This document shows, one piece after another, positions 46,067-55,427 of a stretch of DNA of 64,000 nt; within the stretch, counting starts at the first letter, position 1; the number at the start of each line of letters is the position of its first letter. Under the pieces are notes generated by a model. The model searched no databases. It was given only the letters and a program-made list of their open reading frames with translations, and had not been told where the DNA came from. The translations under genes were made by a program, and so were the position numbers. This DNA comes from Mesorhizobium sp. DCY119 (lineage in GTDB: Bacteria > Pseudomonadota > Alphaproteobacteria > Rhizobiales > Rhizobiaceae), in NCBI RefSeq assembly GCF_003590645.1, contig NZ_CP031834.1, positions 496,001 to 560,000 of the forward strand. Reading direction: 5' to 3'.

Positions 46067-47191
46067 ATGAGCCCGAACCGAACGATCAATCTCTTCGCCC
46101 AACGCCGCAATCGCGTCGTCAACACTCTGCATACGTGGCTGCTGGGCGCGGCCAGCCTTTTTCTGCTCGCCATCACCGCCTGGGCCTTCGGCGGTGTGAC
46201 GGGCGTGATCTTCGCCGTCATTTTCGGCGCGGTTTCGATGGCGGCTATACGCCGCGTCAGCCCGCAGATGGTGCTGGGCATGTACAAGGCCAAGCCGGTA
46301 TCGCCCGAGATGTTTCCCACCGGCTTTCGCATCGTTTCGGACCTCGCACGCTGGGCCGGCCTGCCTTCGACGCCGAAACTTCACGTCATTCCTTCGAAGA
46401 TGATGAATGCCTTCGCCGTCGGCCGGCGCGAGGATTCGGCCATTGCCATCACCGACGCGCTGGCCCGCAATCTTTCGACGCGCGAACTGGCCGGCGTCCT
46501 GGCCCATGAAATGAGTCATATCGCGCATGAGGACGTGAAGGTGATGGCCTTTGCCGACATGGTTTCGCGTTTTACCTCGATCATGTCGACCGTCGGGCTG
46601 TTTTCGCTTTTCCTCAACATCGGCGGGTTTTTCGGCGGCATGGGCCAGCAGATACCCTGGCTCGGCGTGCTGGTGCTGCTTGCCGCGCCGACGATTGGCG
46701 GCCTGCTGCAGATGGCGCTATCGCGCACCCGCGAATTCGATGCCGATCTGGGCGCCGCGATGCTGACCGGCGACCCGGACGGGCTGGCCTCCGCACTCGC
46801 CAAGCTCGAAAAGGCGCAAGGCCGGCGCTGGGAGAACATTTTGTTGCCGGGCGGGCGCATTCCCGACCCGTCGATCCTGCGCACCCATCCGAGAACCGAA
46901 GATCGCGTCGCGCGGCTGATGGCGCTGAAAGCGGCACAGGCTGCGGAAGACGGGATCGCTCTGCCGATGGGTACGCCCGCACAGCCACGGCCTTCGATCG
47001 TTCCAAAGATCAGGCCTTCCGCAGCCTCGCCCTTCGAGCCGACGGCCAATATCCACGCATTGCTGGCAATGCCGGATGCACCGGTCCCCGCCGATGGCGC
47101 CGATATCGAGCTGCCGGCCTGCATCGCCTCGCTCAATCCGCCGCAAAGCGCGCCGCGCGTCAGGTTCAGGCGCGGCGGCGTCTATTGGTAA
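46067..47191 (+). CDS. HtpX-type M48 membrane zinc protease
   Basis: Inner-membrane zinc metalloprotease of 374 aa. Two N-terminal helices (about 24-65), the active-site motif GVLAHEMSHIAHEDVKV (HExxH), a second helical pair (about 180-225) and the third ligand Glu in TREFDADLGAAML give the HtpX layout. A Pro/Ala-rich C-terminal tail of about 70 residues extends beyond usual HtpX length. HtpX proteases degrade misfolded membrane proteins, and divergence from dnaK suggests shared heat-shock control. A second, canonical htpX elsewhere is possible, so I leave the symbol empty. No clear ribosome site precedes ATG 46067. Confidence 0.88.
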   Translation: MSPNRTINLFAQRRNRVVNTLHTWLLGAASLFLLAITAWAFGGVTGVIFAVIFGAVSMAAIRRVSPQMVLGMYKAKPVSPEMFPTGFRIVSDLARWAGLPSTPKLHVIPSKMMNAFAVGRREDSAIAITDALARNLSTRELAGVLAHEMSHIAHEDVKVMAFADMVSRFTSIMSTVGLFSLFLNIGGFFGGMGQQIPWLGVLVLLAAPTIGGLLQMALSRTREFDADLGAAMLTGDPDGLASALAKLEKAQGRRWENILLPGGRIPDPSILRTHPRTEDRVARLMALKAAQAAEDGIALPMGTPAQPRPSIVPKIRPSAASPFEPTANIHALLAMPDAPVPADGADIELPACIASLNPPQSAPRVRFRRGGVYW

Positions 47192-48178
47192 TCAGACCTT
47201 TTCCCAGCCGTCATGCTCGCCGGCGCGGAAAATGGCGTCGATGACCTTCTGGTTGAGAATGGAGTTTTCCAGCGTGAACACTTCGTCCTTGCCGCCCTGT
47301 GCGGCGCGGGCGAAGGCTTCGACCTCCAGCCGATATTGTTGGGTTCCCGGGAACCGGAAAACCTGCGCTTCGGAGTGATTCTGGTTGTGCAATTCGATGC
47401 GATGATGATCGTAAAGCCCGGCATTGAAGGGTGAGGCGACTTCGATAAAACCCTTGTCGCCGTGGAACACCATGCTCTGCCGCGCCGCCATCTGCGTCGA
47501 GAGATAGAAGGACAGCTCGAAATCGCCGAAATCGGCGCGGATCGATGAGTAGATATCCGTGCCGAAATTCTTGTCGCGCTCGATGGTCGCCTGGACGCGG
47601 TTCGGCTCCTTGCCGGTCGAAAAACGTGTCGCAACGGTCGGATAGACGCCGATGTCGGGCAACGCGCCGCCGCCGAGATCGAGATTGTTGCGCATGTTGT
47701 TCGGATCGACGTTGTAATAGGAAAACGCGCCCTGGACATGCCGCAAGCGCCCGATGGCGCCCTCGGCAATGAGGTCGCGCACCTTGATCCACTGCGGGTG
47801 GTAGACGACCATGAAGGCTTCGCAGATCAGCACCTTCTTGCGGTCACGAATTGCGATCAGCGGGACGATATCCCTGGCATCAAGCGCCAGCGGCTTTTCG
47901 ACCAGCACGTGTTTTCCGGCCTCGGCGGCCTTTGCCGCCCATTCGACATGCTGCGAGGTCGGCAGCGGAATATAGACGCCGTCGACCGTATCGGAGGCCA
48001 GCAGCTCGTCGTAAGAGCCGAAGGCATGCGGCGCACCGAAGCGATCTGCAAGTGCTCGTGCCTTTTGCGCGTCGCGGCTGGCGATGGCGGAAATCACGCC
48101 ATTCTGCGCGTCGGCGATTGCCGGCAAAAGCTGCTCGCGCGCGATCTTGGCGGTCGACAGAACTCCCCATCGAAACAT
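47192..48178 (-). CDS. Gfo/Idh/MocA-family oxidoreductase
   Basis: NAD(P)-dependent sugar or polyol dehydrogenase-like protein of 328 aa. The N-terminal Rossmann part begins [19 protein letters not shown], and the family motif [13 protein letters not shown] carries the conserved EKP lysine. The C-terminal beta-sheet domain starts near [17 protein letters not shown]. Substrate unknown. ATG 48178 has GAGGAG 9 nt upstream. It follows the pheT transcript terminator and appears monocistronic. Confidence 0.9.
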   Translation of the reverse strand: MFRWGVLSTAKIAREQLLPAIADAQNGVISAIASRDAQKARALADRFGAPHAFGSYDELLASDTVDGVYIPLPTSQHVEWAAKAAEAGKHVLVEKPLALDARDIVPLIAIRDRKKVLICEAFMVVYHPQWIKVRDLIAEGAIGRLRHVQGAFSYYNVDPNNMRNNLDLGGGALPDIGVYPTVATRFSTGKEPNRVQATIERDKNFGTDIYSSIRADFGDFELSFYLSTQMAARQSMVFHGDKGFIEVASPFNAGLYDHHRIELHNQNHSEAQVFRFPGTQQYRLEVEAFARAAQGGKDEVFTLENSILNQKVIDAIFRAGEHDGWEKV

Positions 48179-48235
48179 TCTTGGCTCTCCTCACTCGTCG
48201 TTGGGCCGGAGCGTAGACAGCATGCGGTCAAAAGA

Positions 48236-48260
48236 AAAGCCGGACACGAGGCCCGGCTTT
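48236..48260 (-). terminator. terminator after pheT and its coupled orphan
   Basis: AAAGCCGG (48236-48243) pairs with CCGGCTTT (48253-48260); on the minus strand the stem is followed by TTTTCTTTT. It ends the phe transcript before the Gfo/Idh/MocA gene. Confidence 0.8.
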
Positions 48261-48288
48261 GCGACATGATTGACTACACAATCTTTTC

Positions 48289-48657
48289 CTAGTGTTTCCG
48301 CGTTGAGTCAGCATTTCGATCAATTTCGGACCAAAAAAATGGTTCCTCTATCGAGGGCCATTGTTCGCCGAATACGGAACCTTCAATAGAATCCAGCTTT
48401 CCCGTAACGCTGTCAAAAAATAACATCATCCCGCATTTCACGCTATCTGGCCCCACCAACGCTATGCGGGGCGGATCGAATACTCTGTGCCCCCAGCAGA
48501 GTGCGCGAGGAACACTCGCGGCGAGAATCGTAGTCATAAAACCGACCGGACTCCGTTCTCGCTCGCCGACTCGAAGTTTTCCGGCTTCGGAGGACGGATA
48601 GCCTATGAAGCGACAAAACTCCTCAACGAAAAACGTCTCCAACGGCGTGAGGAGCAT
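48289..48657 (-). CDS. hypothetical protein, AT-rich orphan coupled to pheT
   Basis: Unrecognised acidic, soluble 122-aa protein without signal peptide or membrane helix. Its ATG follows the pheT stop by one base (TGA-A-ATG), with the G-rich end of pheT as ribosome site, so it should be translated by coupling. Base composition is clearly more AT-rich than pheT or the oxidoreductase gene, and codon choice is less biased, suggesting recent acquisition. It contains WPSIEEPFFWSEI near the end and one CGMMLFF stretch. A small immunity-like protein is one possibility, but there is no direct evidence. The terminator 29 bp after it supports that it ends the operon. Confidence 0.6.
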   Translation of the reverse strand: MLLTPLETFFVEEFCRFIGYPSSEAGKLRVGERERSPVGFMTTILAASVPRALCWGHRVFDPPRIALVGPDSVKCGMMLFFDSVTGKLDSIEGSVFGEQWPSIEEPFFWSEIDRNADSTRKH

Positions 48658-48658
48658 T

Positions 48659-51064
48659 TCACCCCCGCAGCGCGCCGCCGGTCTGCTTCTTCACATTGTC
48701 GACGATACGCCCGGCGAGTGCTTCGAAATCCTCGTCGGTCAGCGTCTTTTCGACCGGCTGGATCGAAACTTCGATGGCTATCGACTTCTTGCCTTCGCCC
48801 AGCGAAGCGCCTTCGAAGATATCGAAGACGGAGACACCGGTGATCAGCTTCTTGTCTGCCGAGAGGGCCGCGCGCGTCAGCGTTCCGGCTTCCACCGCCT
48901 TGTCGACGACGAAGGCAAAATCGCGCTTCACCGCCTGGAAGGCTGAAAGCTCCAGCTTCGGCTTGGTGCGGGTCGGCTTGGCCTTTGGCTCGGGAATGGC
49001 ATCGACGAACACTTCAAAGCCGCAGAGCGGGCCTGACACGTCGAGCACTTCGAGCGTTTTCGGGTGGAATTCGCCGAATGTGCCAAGCACGGTCTTGGGG
49101 CCGAGCTTTATCACGCCGGAGCGGCCCGGATGGTACCAGGAAGGCGCGCCCGTCTCGATCTGCAGCTTGTCGACCGGCGCGCCACAGGCTTCGAGCGCGG
49201 CAAGCGCGTCGGCCTTGGCGTCGAACACGCCGACCGGGCCGGCATTGCCGCTCCAGCTGCGGCCTGAGCCTTCGAGCTTCGCGGTGCCACGGCGAATGCC
49301 GGCAGCCACACGGCGCTGTTTTTCCGGCGTGTCGCCCTCATAGGTGCCCGACACTTCGAACAGCGCGACATCACTAAGCCCGCGATCGGCGTTGCGCTGG
49401 GCAGCAGCGAGCAGGCCGGGCAGCAGCGAAGGCCGCATGTCGGACATGTCGGCGGCGATCGGATTGGCAAGCTTCAGCTCGTTCTGGCCGCCGCCGAAAA
49501 GCTCGGCGTGCTTTGCCGGGATGAACGACCAGGTGACGGCCTCCATCATGCCGCGCACGGCCAGCGCACGACGGGCGGCGCGCGTGCGGATCTGGAGCGT
49601 CGTCAGGATCTTGCCATTGACGGCATCATGCGCGCCCAGCGGCTGGGGCAGGATGTTGTCGACGCCGTGAATGCGCATGACCTCTTCGACCAGATCGGCC
49701 TTGCCGTCGACATCGGGCCGCCAGGAGGGGACCTCGACATCGATCACGTCGCCATTGCCCAGCGGCTTGAAGCCGAGGCGCGCCAGAATATCGAGCGCTT
49801 CGTCCTTCGGAACCTCGATACCGGTCAGCCGCTTCACTTCCGACACGGGGAAGGAAACGATCTTGGGCGTGTGTCCGGCATAGCCGGTCACGTCGATCTC
49901 TGTCGGTTCGCCACCGCAGAAATCGAGCACCATGCGGGTTGCGAGCTCCAGGCCCGGAACCATGAATTCCGGATCGACGCCGCGCTCGAAGCGGTAGCGC
50001 GCATCGGTGATGATGCCGAGCGTGCGGCCGGTGCGGGCGGTCGTGATCGGATCCCACAGGGCCGATTCGATCAGCACGTCGGTGGTGTTCTCGTCGCTGC
50101 CGGTGTGCTCGCCGCCCATGACGCCGGCGATGGAATCGGCACCATTGTCGTCGGCGATGACGCACATTTCTGGCGTCAGCGTGTATTCGCGCTCGTTCAG
50201 CGCCAGCACCTTCTCGCCTTCCAGAGCCCGGCGCACGACCAGATTGCCGGCCACCTTCTTCAAGTCATAGACATGCAGCGGCCGGCCGCGGTCGAAGGTG
50301 AGATAATTGGTGACGTCGACCAGCGCATTGATGGGGCGCAGTCCAATGGCGATCAGCCGCTGCTGCAGCCATTTCGGCGACGGGCCGTTCTTCACGCCGC
50401 GCACGAGGCGCAAGGCAAAACCGGGGCAGAGCTCCGGTGCCTCGATCGTCACCTTGACCGGGCATGCGCCCTTGCCGGCGACCGGCTCGACTGCGCCGGT
50501 CTTCAACGTGCCGAGGCCGCTGGCCGCAAGATCGCGGGCGATGCCGTAAACGCCGGTCGCATCCGGGTGGTTCGGCGTCAGGTTGATCTCGATGACCGGG
50601 TCGTCCAGCTTGGCATAGGTGGCGAAAGGCGTGCCGACAGGAGCGTCTGCCGGCAGGTCGATGATGCCGTTATGTTCGTCGGAAAGTTCCAGCTCGCGCT
50701 CCGAGCACATCATGCCATGGCTCTCGACGCCACGAATCTTGCCGACGGAAAGCGTGACATCGATACCGGGCACATAGGTGCCGGGGGCAGCGAAAGCACC
50801 GATCAGCCCGGCCCGCGCATTTGGCGCACCGCAGACGACCTGCACCGGCTTGCCGTCGCCGATATCGACGCTCAGCACGCGCAACTTGTCGGCGTCGGGA
50901 TGTTTTTCCGCCGTCAGCACCTTGGCGATGACGAACGGCTTGAGCGCTGCCTTGTCATCGACGGCTTCGACTTCGAGGCCGATCGAGGTCAGACGCTCGA
51001 CGATTTCGTCAAGCGAAGCGTCCGTCTCGAGATGGTCCTTGAGCCAGGATAGGGTGAATTTCAT
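48659..51064 (-). CDS. pheT: phenylalanyl-tRNA synthetase beta subunit
   Basis: Large subunit of the alpha2-beta2 enzyme charging tRNA-Phe; 801 aa, the normal length. Order: N-terminal strand [19 protein letters not shown]-type tRNA-binding domain ([22 protein letters not shown]), B3/B4 editing domain ([14 protein letters not shown]), B5 domain ([15 protein letters not shown]), core domain, and the C-terminal ferredoxin-fold anticodon-binding domain ([14 protein letters not shown]). It lies 22 bp after pheS. Confidence 0.98.
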   Translation of the reverse strand: MKFTLSWLKDHLETDASLDEIVERLTSIGLEVEAVDDKAALKPFVIAKVLTAEKHPDADKLRVLSVDIGDGKPVQVVCGAPNARAGLIGAFAAPGTYVPGIDVTLSVGKIRGVESHGMMCSERELELSDEHNGIIDLPADAPVGTPFATYAKLDDPVIEINLTPNHPDATGVYGIARDLAASGLGTLKTGAVEPVAGKGACPVKVTIEAPELCPGFALRLVRGVKNGPSPKWLQQRLIAIGLRPINALVDVTNYLTFDRGRPLHVYDLKKVAGNLVVRRALEGEKVLALNEREYTLTPEMCVIADDNGADSIAGVMGGEHTGSDENTTDVLIESALWDPITTARTGRTLGIITDARYRFERGVDPEFMVPGLELATRMVLDFCGGEPTEIDVTGYAGHTPKIVSFPVSEVKRLTGIEVPKDEALDILARLGFKPLGNGDVIDVEVPSWRPDVDGKADLVEEVMRIHGVDNILPQPLGAHDAVNGKILTTLQIRTRAARRALAVRGMMEAVTWSFIPAKHAELFGGGQNELKLANPIAADMSDMRPSLLPGLLAAAQRNADRGLSDVALFEVSGTYEGDTPEKQRRVAAGIRRGTAKLEGSGRSWSGNAGPVGVFDAKADALAALEACGAPVDKLQIETGAPSWYHPGRSGVIKLGPKTVLGTFGEFHPKTLEVLDVSGPLCGFEVFVDAIPEPKAKPTRTKPKLELSAFQAVKRDFAFVVDKAVEAGTLTRAALSADKKLITGVSVFDIFEGASLGEGKKSIAIEVSIQPVEKTLTDEDFEALAGRIVDNVKKQTGGALRG

Positions 51065-51086
51065 TTTTCTGTCCCTTGCCGCGCGA

Positions 51087-52172
51087 TCAGTTGCTCAACC
51101 CGCCGAACAAAGTCGGCATGTCGAGCGGGCGGAAACCGTAGTGCTGGAGCCAGCGGACGTCGGCGTCGAAGAAGGCGCGCAGGTCCGGCATGCCGTATTT
51201 CAGCATGGCGATGCGGTCGATGCCCATGCCCCAGGCAAAGCCCTGATACTCGTCGGGATCGAGCCCGCCGGCGCGCAGCACGTTCGGGTGAACCATGCCG
51301 CAGCCGAGGATTTCCATCCAGTCGCTGCCCTCACCGAAGCGCACTTCGCCCGGCCGCGAGCGGTCGCACTGGATGTCGACTTCCAGGCTTGGCTCGGTGA
51401 ATGGGAAGAAGCTCGGGCGGAAGCGCATGTTCAGCGACGGCACTTCGAAGAAGGCCTTGCAGAACTCCTCCAGCACCCACTTCATGTTGGCGACATTGGC
51501 GGTTTTGTCGATGACCAGCCCCTCGACCTGATGGAACATCGGGGAGTGGGTGGCGTCCGAATCCTGCCGGTAGGTCTTGCCGGGAATGACGATGCGGATC
51601 GGCGGCTTCTGCGTTTCCATGGTGCGGATCTGCACCGGCGAGGTGTGCGTGCGCAGCACCTTGCGCTCACCCTTCTCGTCCGGGTTGAAGAAGAAGGTGT
51701 CGTGCATTTCGCGGGCCGGATGGCCTTCAGGGAAATTCAGCGCGGTGAAATTGTAGTAGTCGGTCTCGACATCCGGGCCTTCGGCGATGGCGAAGCCGAG
51801 ATCGCCGAAGATCGCCGCGATCTCGTCGATGACCTGGCTGATCGGGTGGATGCGGCCGCGCTCGGCCGGCGACTGGCGCACCGGCAGCGTCACGTCGAGC
51901 TTTTCGGCGACGAGGCGCGCGGTGATCGCGACGTCCTTCAGCTCGCCCTTGCGCGCGGCGAGCGCTTCGGTGACGCGGTTTTTCAGGCCGTTGATGGCCG
52001 GACCATTGGTCTGGCGCTCTTCTGGCGTCATCGACCCCAGGGTCTTGAGCAATTCCGATATGGAACCCTTCTTGCCAAGTGCTGACAGGCGAACGGCTTC
52101 GATTGCCTGTTCGTCGGCAGCCGACCCAATGTCGCTCAGCAGCGATTCTTCGAGCGTTGCAATATCACTCAT
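51087..52172 (-). CDS. pheS: phenylalanyl-tRNA synthetase alpha subunit
   Basis: Catalytic class II subunit, 361 aa. An N-terminal coiled coil precedes the core, which holds motif 1 ([19 protein letters not shown]), motif 2 ([25 protein letters not shown]) and motif 3 ([18 protein letters not shown]). The Ala corresponding to the amino-acid specificity position lies in the GFAWGMG stretch. A strong hairpin with T-run lies between rplT and this gene. Confidence 0.98.
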   Translation of the reverse strand: MSDIATLEESLLSDIGSAADEQAIEAVRLSALGKKGSISELLKTLGSMTPEERQTNGPAINGLKNRVTEALAARKGELKDVAITARLVAEKLDVTLPVRQSPAERGRIHPISQVIDEIAAIFGDLGFAIAEGPDVETDYYNFTALNFPEGHPAREMHDTFFFNPDEKGERKVLRTHTSPVQIRTMETQKPPIRIVIPGKTYRQDSDATHSPMFHQVEGLVIDKTANVANMKWVLEEFCKAFFEVPSLNMRFRPSFFPFTEPSLEVDIQCDRSRPGEVRFGEGSDWMEILGCGMVHPNVLRAGGLDPDEYQGFAWGMGIDRIAMLKYGMPDLRAFFDADVRWLQHYGFRPLDMPTLFGGLSN

Positions 52173-52198
52173 GTCTCGGACCCGTTTTTGGCAAAGAA

Positions 52199-52229
52199 AA
52201 ACCCGCGCCAGCCCTGCCGGCGCGGGTTT
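52199..52229 (-). terminator. terminator or attenuator between rplT and pheS
   Basis: AAACCCGCGCC-N9-GGCGCGGGTTT, an 11-bp stem; on the minus strand it continues TTTCTTT. It would end the rpmI-rplT transcript or attenuate read-through into pheST. No leader peptide rich in Phe codons is seen before it. Confidence 0.85.
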
Positions 52230-52269
52230 CCCAAATCATAAAATCGAAAGCTTGGGAAGCGCGGCGGCC

Positions 52270-52671
52270 TTAGGCGACTGCGCTTTCAAAAGCGTTCGGG
52301 GTGGTGTTCTTCAGATATTCAAGCGCGACCTTGGCCTTGCCGACGAGCACGACGAATGCCTGCGGCTCGTGGATAGCCATGTCGGACAGAACCTTGCGGT
52401 CGATCTCGATGCCGGCCTTGTTGAGACCGTCGATGAAACGGCCATAGGTCAGGCCATGCTCGCGAACGGCGGCGTTGATGCGCTGGACCCACAGAGCGCG
52501 GAAATTGCGCTTGCGGTTCTTGCGATCGCGATAAGCGTACTGCAGCGACTTCTCGACTGCCTGCTTGGCGATGCGGATGGTGTTCTTGCGACGGCCGTAG
52601 AAACCCTTGGCGGCTTTCAGGACCTTCTTATGCTTGGCGTGCGAGGTGACGCCTCTCTTTACACGTGCCAT
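52270..52671 (-). CDS. rplT: 50S ribosomal protein L20
   Basis: Primary 23S rRNA-binding protein of 133 aa, essential for early 50S assembly. It starts [19 protein letters not shown] with the long basic N-terminal extension, and [19 protein letters not shown]-like [19 protein letters not shown] in the globular domain. In many bacteria L20 represses translation of its own operon. It lies downstream of rpmI, with a hairpin in the 85-bp spacer. Confidence 0.98.
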   Translation of the reverse strand: MARVKRGVTSHAKHKKVLKAAKGFYGRRKNTIRIAKQAVEKSLQYAYRDRKNRKRNFRALWVQRINAAVREHGLTYGRFIDGLNKAGIEIDRKVLSDMAIHEPQAFVVLVGKAKVALEYLKNTTPNAFESAVA

Positions 52672-52703
52672 GTCATGATCTCCTTAAAACGCTTTGTCTG
52701 TTC

Positions 52704-52747
52704 GCATGGCGCTTGTCCAAAAAGTCTGCAACTTTTTGGGGCCATGC
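52704..52747 (-). promoter_or_regulatory. two-tier hairpin in the rpmI-rplT spacer
   Basis: GCATGGC (52704-52710) pairs with GCCATGC (52741-52747), enclosing a perfect 9-bp stem CCAAAAAGT-CTGCA-ACTTTTTGG (52717-52739). It nearly fills the spacer. It could be an L20 autoregulation site, an attenuator or a REP-like insertion; sequence alone does not decide. Confidence 0.5.
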
Positions 52748-52756
52748 TTGCCCGGC

Positions 52757-52960
52757 TCAGAGGCCGTTCGGCAGAAAATTCTTGATGACCTTCTTGGCAT
52801 CGGGCTCAGCGAGAACCATGGTGCCGCGGGCATCGCGAATGAACTTGTTGCTGCGCTTGATCATGCCGTGGCGCTTGCCGGCAGCAGCCGACAGAACTTT
52901 ACCGGTTGCAGTGATCTTGAACCGCTTCTTGGCGGCCGATTTGGTCTTCATCTTGGGCAT
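52757..52960 (-). CDS. rpmI: 50S ribosomal protein L35
   Basis: Small basic ribosomal protein of 67 aa starting [20 protein letters not shown] with the typical [16 protein letters not shown] core. Third member of the infC-rpmI-rplT translation block, here separated from infC by an ICMT-like gene. Confidence 0.97.
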   Translation of the reverse strand: MPKMKTKSAAKKRFKITATGKVLSAAAGKRHGMIKRSNKFIRDARGTMVLAEPDAKKVIKNFLPNGL

Positions 52961-53159
52961 TTTGCTACTCCGTGTTCTTTAAGAGGTCCCCGTCGTGCCT
53001 ACGGCACTCCGCGCCTCTTGTTGTTTGCTTCGGGCAGACCAATGCCCGAAAAGCATTAGAAACCGCCACGGCATGCCCTGCCGGACGGTTCTTGGACGCG
53101 GCCTTATAGCGATGCGCCGTCAAAAGCGCAACCGGTGAATCGCTGCGGGCAGCGTCAGG

Positions 53160-53780
53160 TCAATAAAGCCGCAGAAAGACCGGCAAATAACCGGCATTCT
53201 GGAGATATTCCACGAACTCGAAGAACGGATAGGCGGCCAGAAACAGCAGGCCGTCCGTAAAGGTGCGATAGAGTATCTGCGGCCGCACCGAAAGCAGTTC
53301 GCTTTCCTTAAAGAGGCTGAAGCGTGGGAAGAAGCGCGGCACCTCGCGCATATAGCGCTCGTAAGGCTCGCCGAAGGCCTGCTTCAGGTAAGCCTCCTCG
53401 ACGAGGGTGACCGAATGAAACGCCACGTAGGTGATGACCGCGAAGGCCACCGCCACCGTGATGCTGCCGGTCATGGCGCCGATGCCGGCTGCGCCGATCG
53501 TGCTGAAGACATAGAGCGGGTTGCGGGTGACTGAATAAGGACCGCCCCTGACGATCTCCGAGCCCTTGCGCCCGCCGATATACATAGTGCACCAGGTGCG
53601 GCCGAGGATGGCCGCCAGGATCGCAGCACCACCGAACATCTCGACATATTCGTGCAGGTCGTCGTCTGACACCATGGCCGACTGGACGAACAGCAGAGCA
53701 GCGAAAATCACCACGACGAGTATCGCAAGCACGATACGTCGGCGCTGCTGGTAACGGCTCAATTCGGCGGATGGAGACAT
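53160..53780 (-). CDS. ICMT/PEMT-like membrane methyltransferase
   Basis: Membrane protein of 206 aa with about four to five helices and the isoprenylcysteine carboxyl methyltransferase/phospholipid methyltransferase-type motif GPYSVTRNPLYVFSTIG (RNPxY), followed by EEAYLKQAFGEPYERYMREVPRFFP, the conserved E-E and C-terminal R/P cluster. It probably methylates a lipid or membrane-associated small molecule using SAM. ATG 53780 begins SPSAELSRYQQRRR. It is inserted between infC and rpmI, which is unusual. Confidence 0.82.
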   Translation of the reverse strand: MSPSAELSRYQQRRRIVLAILVVVIFAALLFVQSAMVSDDDLHEYVEMFGGAAILAAILGRTWCTMYIGGRKGSEIVRGGPYSVTRNPLYVFSTIGAAGIGAMTGSITVAVAFAVITYVAFHSVTLVEEAYLKQAFGEPYERYMREVPRFFPRFSLFKESELLSVRPQILYRTFTDGLLFLAAYPFFEFVEYLQNAGYLPVFLRLY

Positions 53781-53859
53781 CTCGGTTCTCGAAAACAAAG
53801 AAGGGCTGCGGCATCCGAAGTTTCGACGAACGCCGCGCCCATTCAAAAATTTTGCTCAA

Positions 53860-53884
53860 TGAACCCTGAAAAGGACTGGGTTCA
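53860..53884 (-). terminator. possible terminator of infC
   Basis: TGAACCC-N11-GGGTTCA with an A/T-rich stretch (CAAAATTTTTG) shortly downstream on the minus strand, 24 bp after the infC stop. Moderate strength only. Confidence 0.5.
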
Positions 53885-53907
53885 TCCGTGGCAGGCAGCG
53901 CGCAAAC

Positions 53908-54444
53908 TCAGCGCGGCGCCAGAACCATCATCATCTGACGGCCTTCGAGCTTCGGCTCGGCCTCGACCTTGGCGATCGTGGCGACCTCTTCCCGAACCTT
54001 GTTCAGAAGCTGCATGCCGAGTTCCATATGGGCCATTTCGCGGCCACGGAAACGCAGGGTCAGCTTGACCTTGTCGCCTTCCTCGAAGAAGCGGCGAACC
54101 GCCCGCATCTTCACCTCATAGTCATGGGTGTCGATGTTGGGGCGCATCTTGATCTCCTTGATCTCGATGATCTTCTGATGCTTGCGCGCCTCTGCCGCCT
54201 TCTTCTGGTTGGCGTATTTCAGTTTGCCGAGGTCGAGAATCTTGACGACCGGCGGCTGTGCGTTGGGGGATATCTCGACGAGGTCCAGGCCCGCCTCTTC
54301 GGCAGCCAGCAGAGCATCGTTGATTGAAACTTCGCCGCGATTGCTGCCATCTACATCGATGAGCTGAACCCGGGGAACCCGGATATCGCGATTGGAGCGC
54401 GGGCCATCCTTGGTGGGCGCCGCTGCTTTGAAGGGTCTGCGAAT
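53908..54444 (-). CDS. infC: translation initiation factor IF-3 (ATT start)
   Basis: Binds the 30S subunit, keeps it free of 50S and checks the start codon. The N-terminal domain ([29 protein letters not shown]...) and C-terminal domain ([33 protein letters not shown]) are complete in 178 aa. No ATG, GTG or TTG exists at the conserved beginning; the homologous first codon is ATT (54444-54442), with GAGGAG 9 nt upstream. AUU is the known start of enterobacterial infC and lets IF-3 repress its own synthesis, so the same loop is inferred here. An upstream in-frame ATG at 54525 adds 27 unconserved residues. Confidence 0.95.
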   Translation of the reverse strand: MRRPFKAAAPTKDGPRSNRDIRVPRVQLIDVDGSNRGEVSINDALLAAEEAGLDLVEISPNAQPPVVKILDLGKLKYANQKKAAEARKHQKIIEIKEIKMRPNIDTHDYEVKMRAVRRFFEEGDKVKLTLRFRGREMAHMELGMQLLNKVREEVATIAKVEAEPKLEGRQMMMVLAPR

Positions 54445-54649
54445 GGTCGTTGTCTCCTCGAACCGTTGACGTTCATTTCGTGGGTTGCGCCTATGTCGGT
54501 ACGGCGCGGAGCAAGTCAATAGCACAGCAAACAGAATAAATCACCTGACTCGATATTGGCCCACCAAGCCCGTTACATTCGCTGTCTTGTGGGCCTTTCC
54601 GCCGGATTCGAGCTGTGTCAAAAGAGCGTCACCCGACAGGAAAGAAGAC

Positions 54650-55423
54650 ATGACCGAAACGCCACCGGACTTTCTTGACGTAGCCGGCACCGCGATCGCC
54701 TTCCGTCATCTCGACGGCAAAGTGCCCGGGATCGTCTGGCTCGGCGGCTTCCGCTCCGACATGCTCGGCACCAAGGCCGAGACGCTGAGCGACTGGGCCG
54801 AACGTCACGGCCGCGCCTTCCTGCGGCATGATTATTCAGGTCACGGCGAGTCCGGCGGCGCCTTTGCCGACGGCACGATCTCCAAATGGCTGGCCGAGAG
54901 CCTCGCCGTGTTCCGGAAATTTACCCACGGCCGGCAAATCCTCGTCGGTTCGTCCATGGGCGCGTGGATCGCGCTGCGGATGGTCGAGGAGCTGCGCAAG
55001 TCCGGTGAAGGCGAGCGCGTCGGCGGCCTGGTGCTGCTGGCGCCGGCGCCTGACTTCGTCTCCGAACTGATGGAGCCGCAGTTGAACGAAGCCCAGCGGC
55101 GCGATCTCAGGGAAAAAGGGTTTTTCGAGGAGCCGTCGGAATATTCGCCGGAACCCAATGTCTACACCCGCGCGCTGTTTGAGGATGGGAGAAAAAACCG
55201 GGTGATGACCGGGCCGATCGATACGCATTGTCCCATCCACATCCTGCAAGGACTGGCGGACCCCGATGTCCCGCACAGCCACGCCTTGAAGCTCGTCTCC
55301 TGCCTGCCTGCCGACGACGTCACGCTGTCTCTCATACCGGAGGGCGACCACCGCCTGTCGCGGCCGCAGGATCTGGACATGCTTTTGCGCGCAGTCGAAG
55401 CCATCAGTGCGCAGGCGGGCTGA
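54650..55423 (+). CDS. alpha/beta hydrolase
   Basis: Cytosolic serine hydrolase of 257 aa. The nucleophile elbow reads VGSSMGAWIAL (GxSxG), the oxyanion region WLGGFRSDMLGTKA and YSGHGESGG; likely Asp in LADPDVP and His in EGDHRLSRPQD complete the triad. It resembles ABHD10/palmitoyl-protein thioesterase-like and carboxylesterase proteins of rhizobia. Substrate unknown. ATG 54650 follows AGGAAAG. The BenE-type transporter gene starts 5 bp after its stop, so the two are an operon. Confidence 0.85.
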   Translation: MTETPPDFLDVAGTAIAFRHLDGKVPGIVWLGGFRSDMLGTKAETLSDWAERHGRAFLRHDYSGHGESGGAFADGTISKWLAESLAVFRKFTHGRQILVGSSMGAWIALRMVEELRKSGEGERVGGLVLLAPAPDFVSELMEPQLNEAQRRDLREKGFFEEPSEYSPEPNVYTRALFEDGRKNRVMTGPIDTHCPIHILQGLADPDVPHSHALKLVSCLPADDVTLSLIPEGDHRLSRPQDLDMLLRAVEAISAQAG

Positions 55424-55427
55424 CGGC

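Noticed and set aside
49508-51052. 514-codon plus-strand frame over pheT
   Set aside because: Antisense shadow of a certain gene; no ribosome site or recognisable domain.
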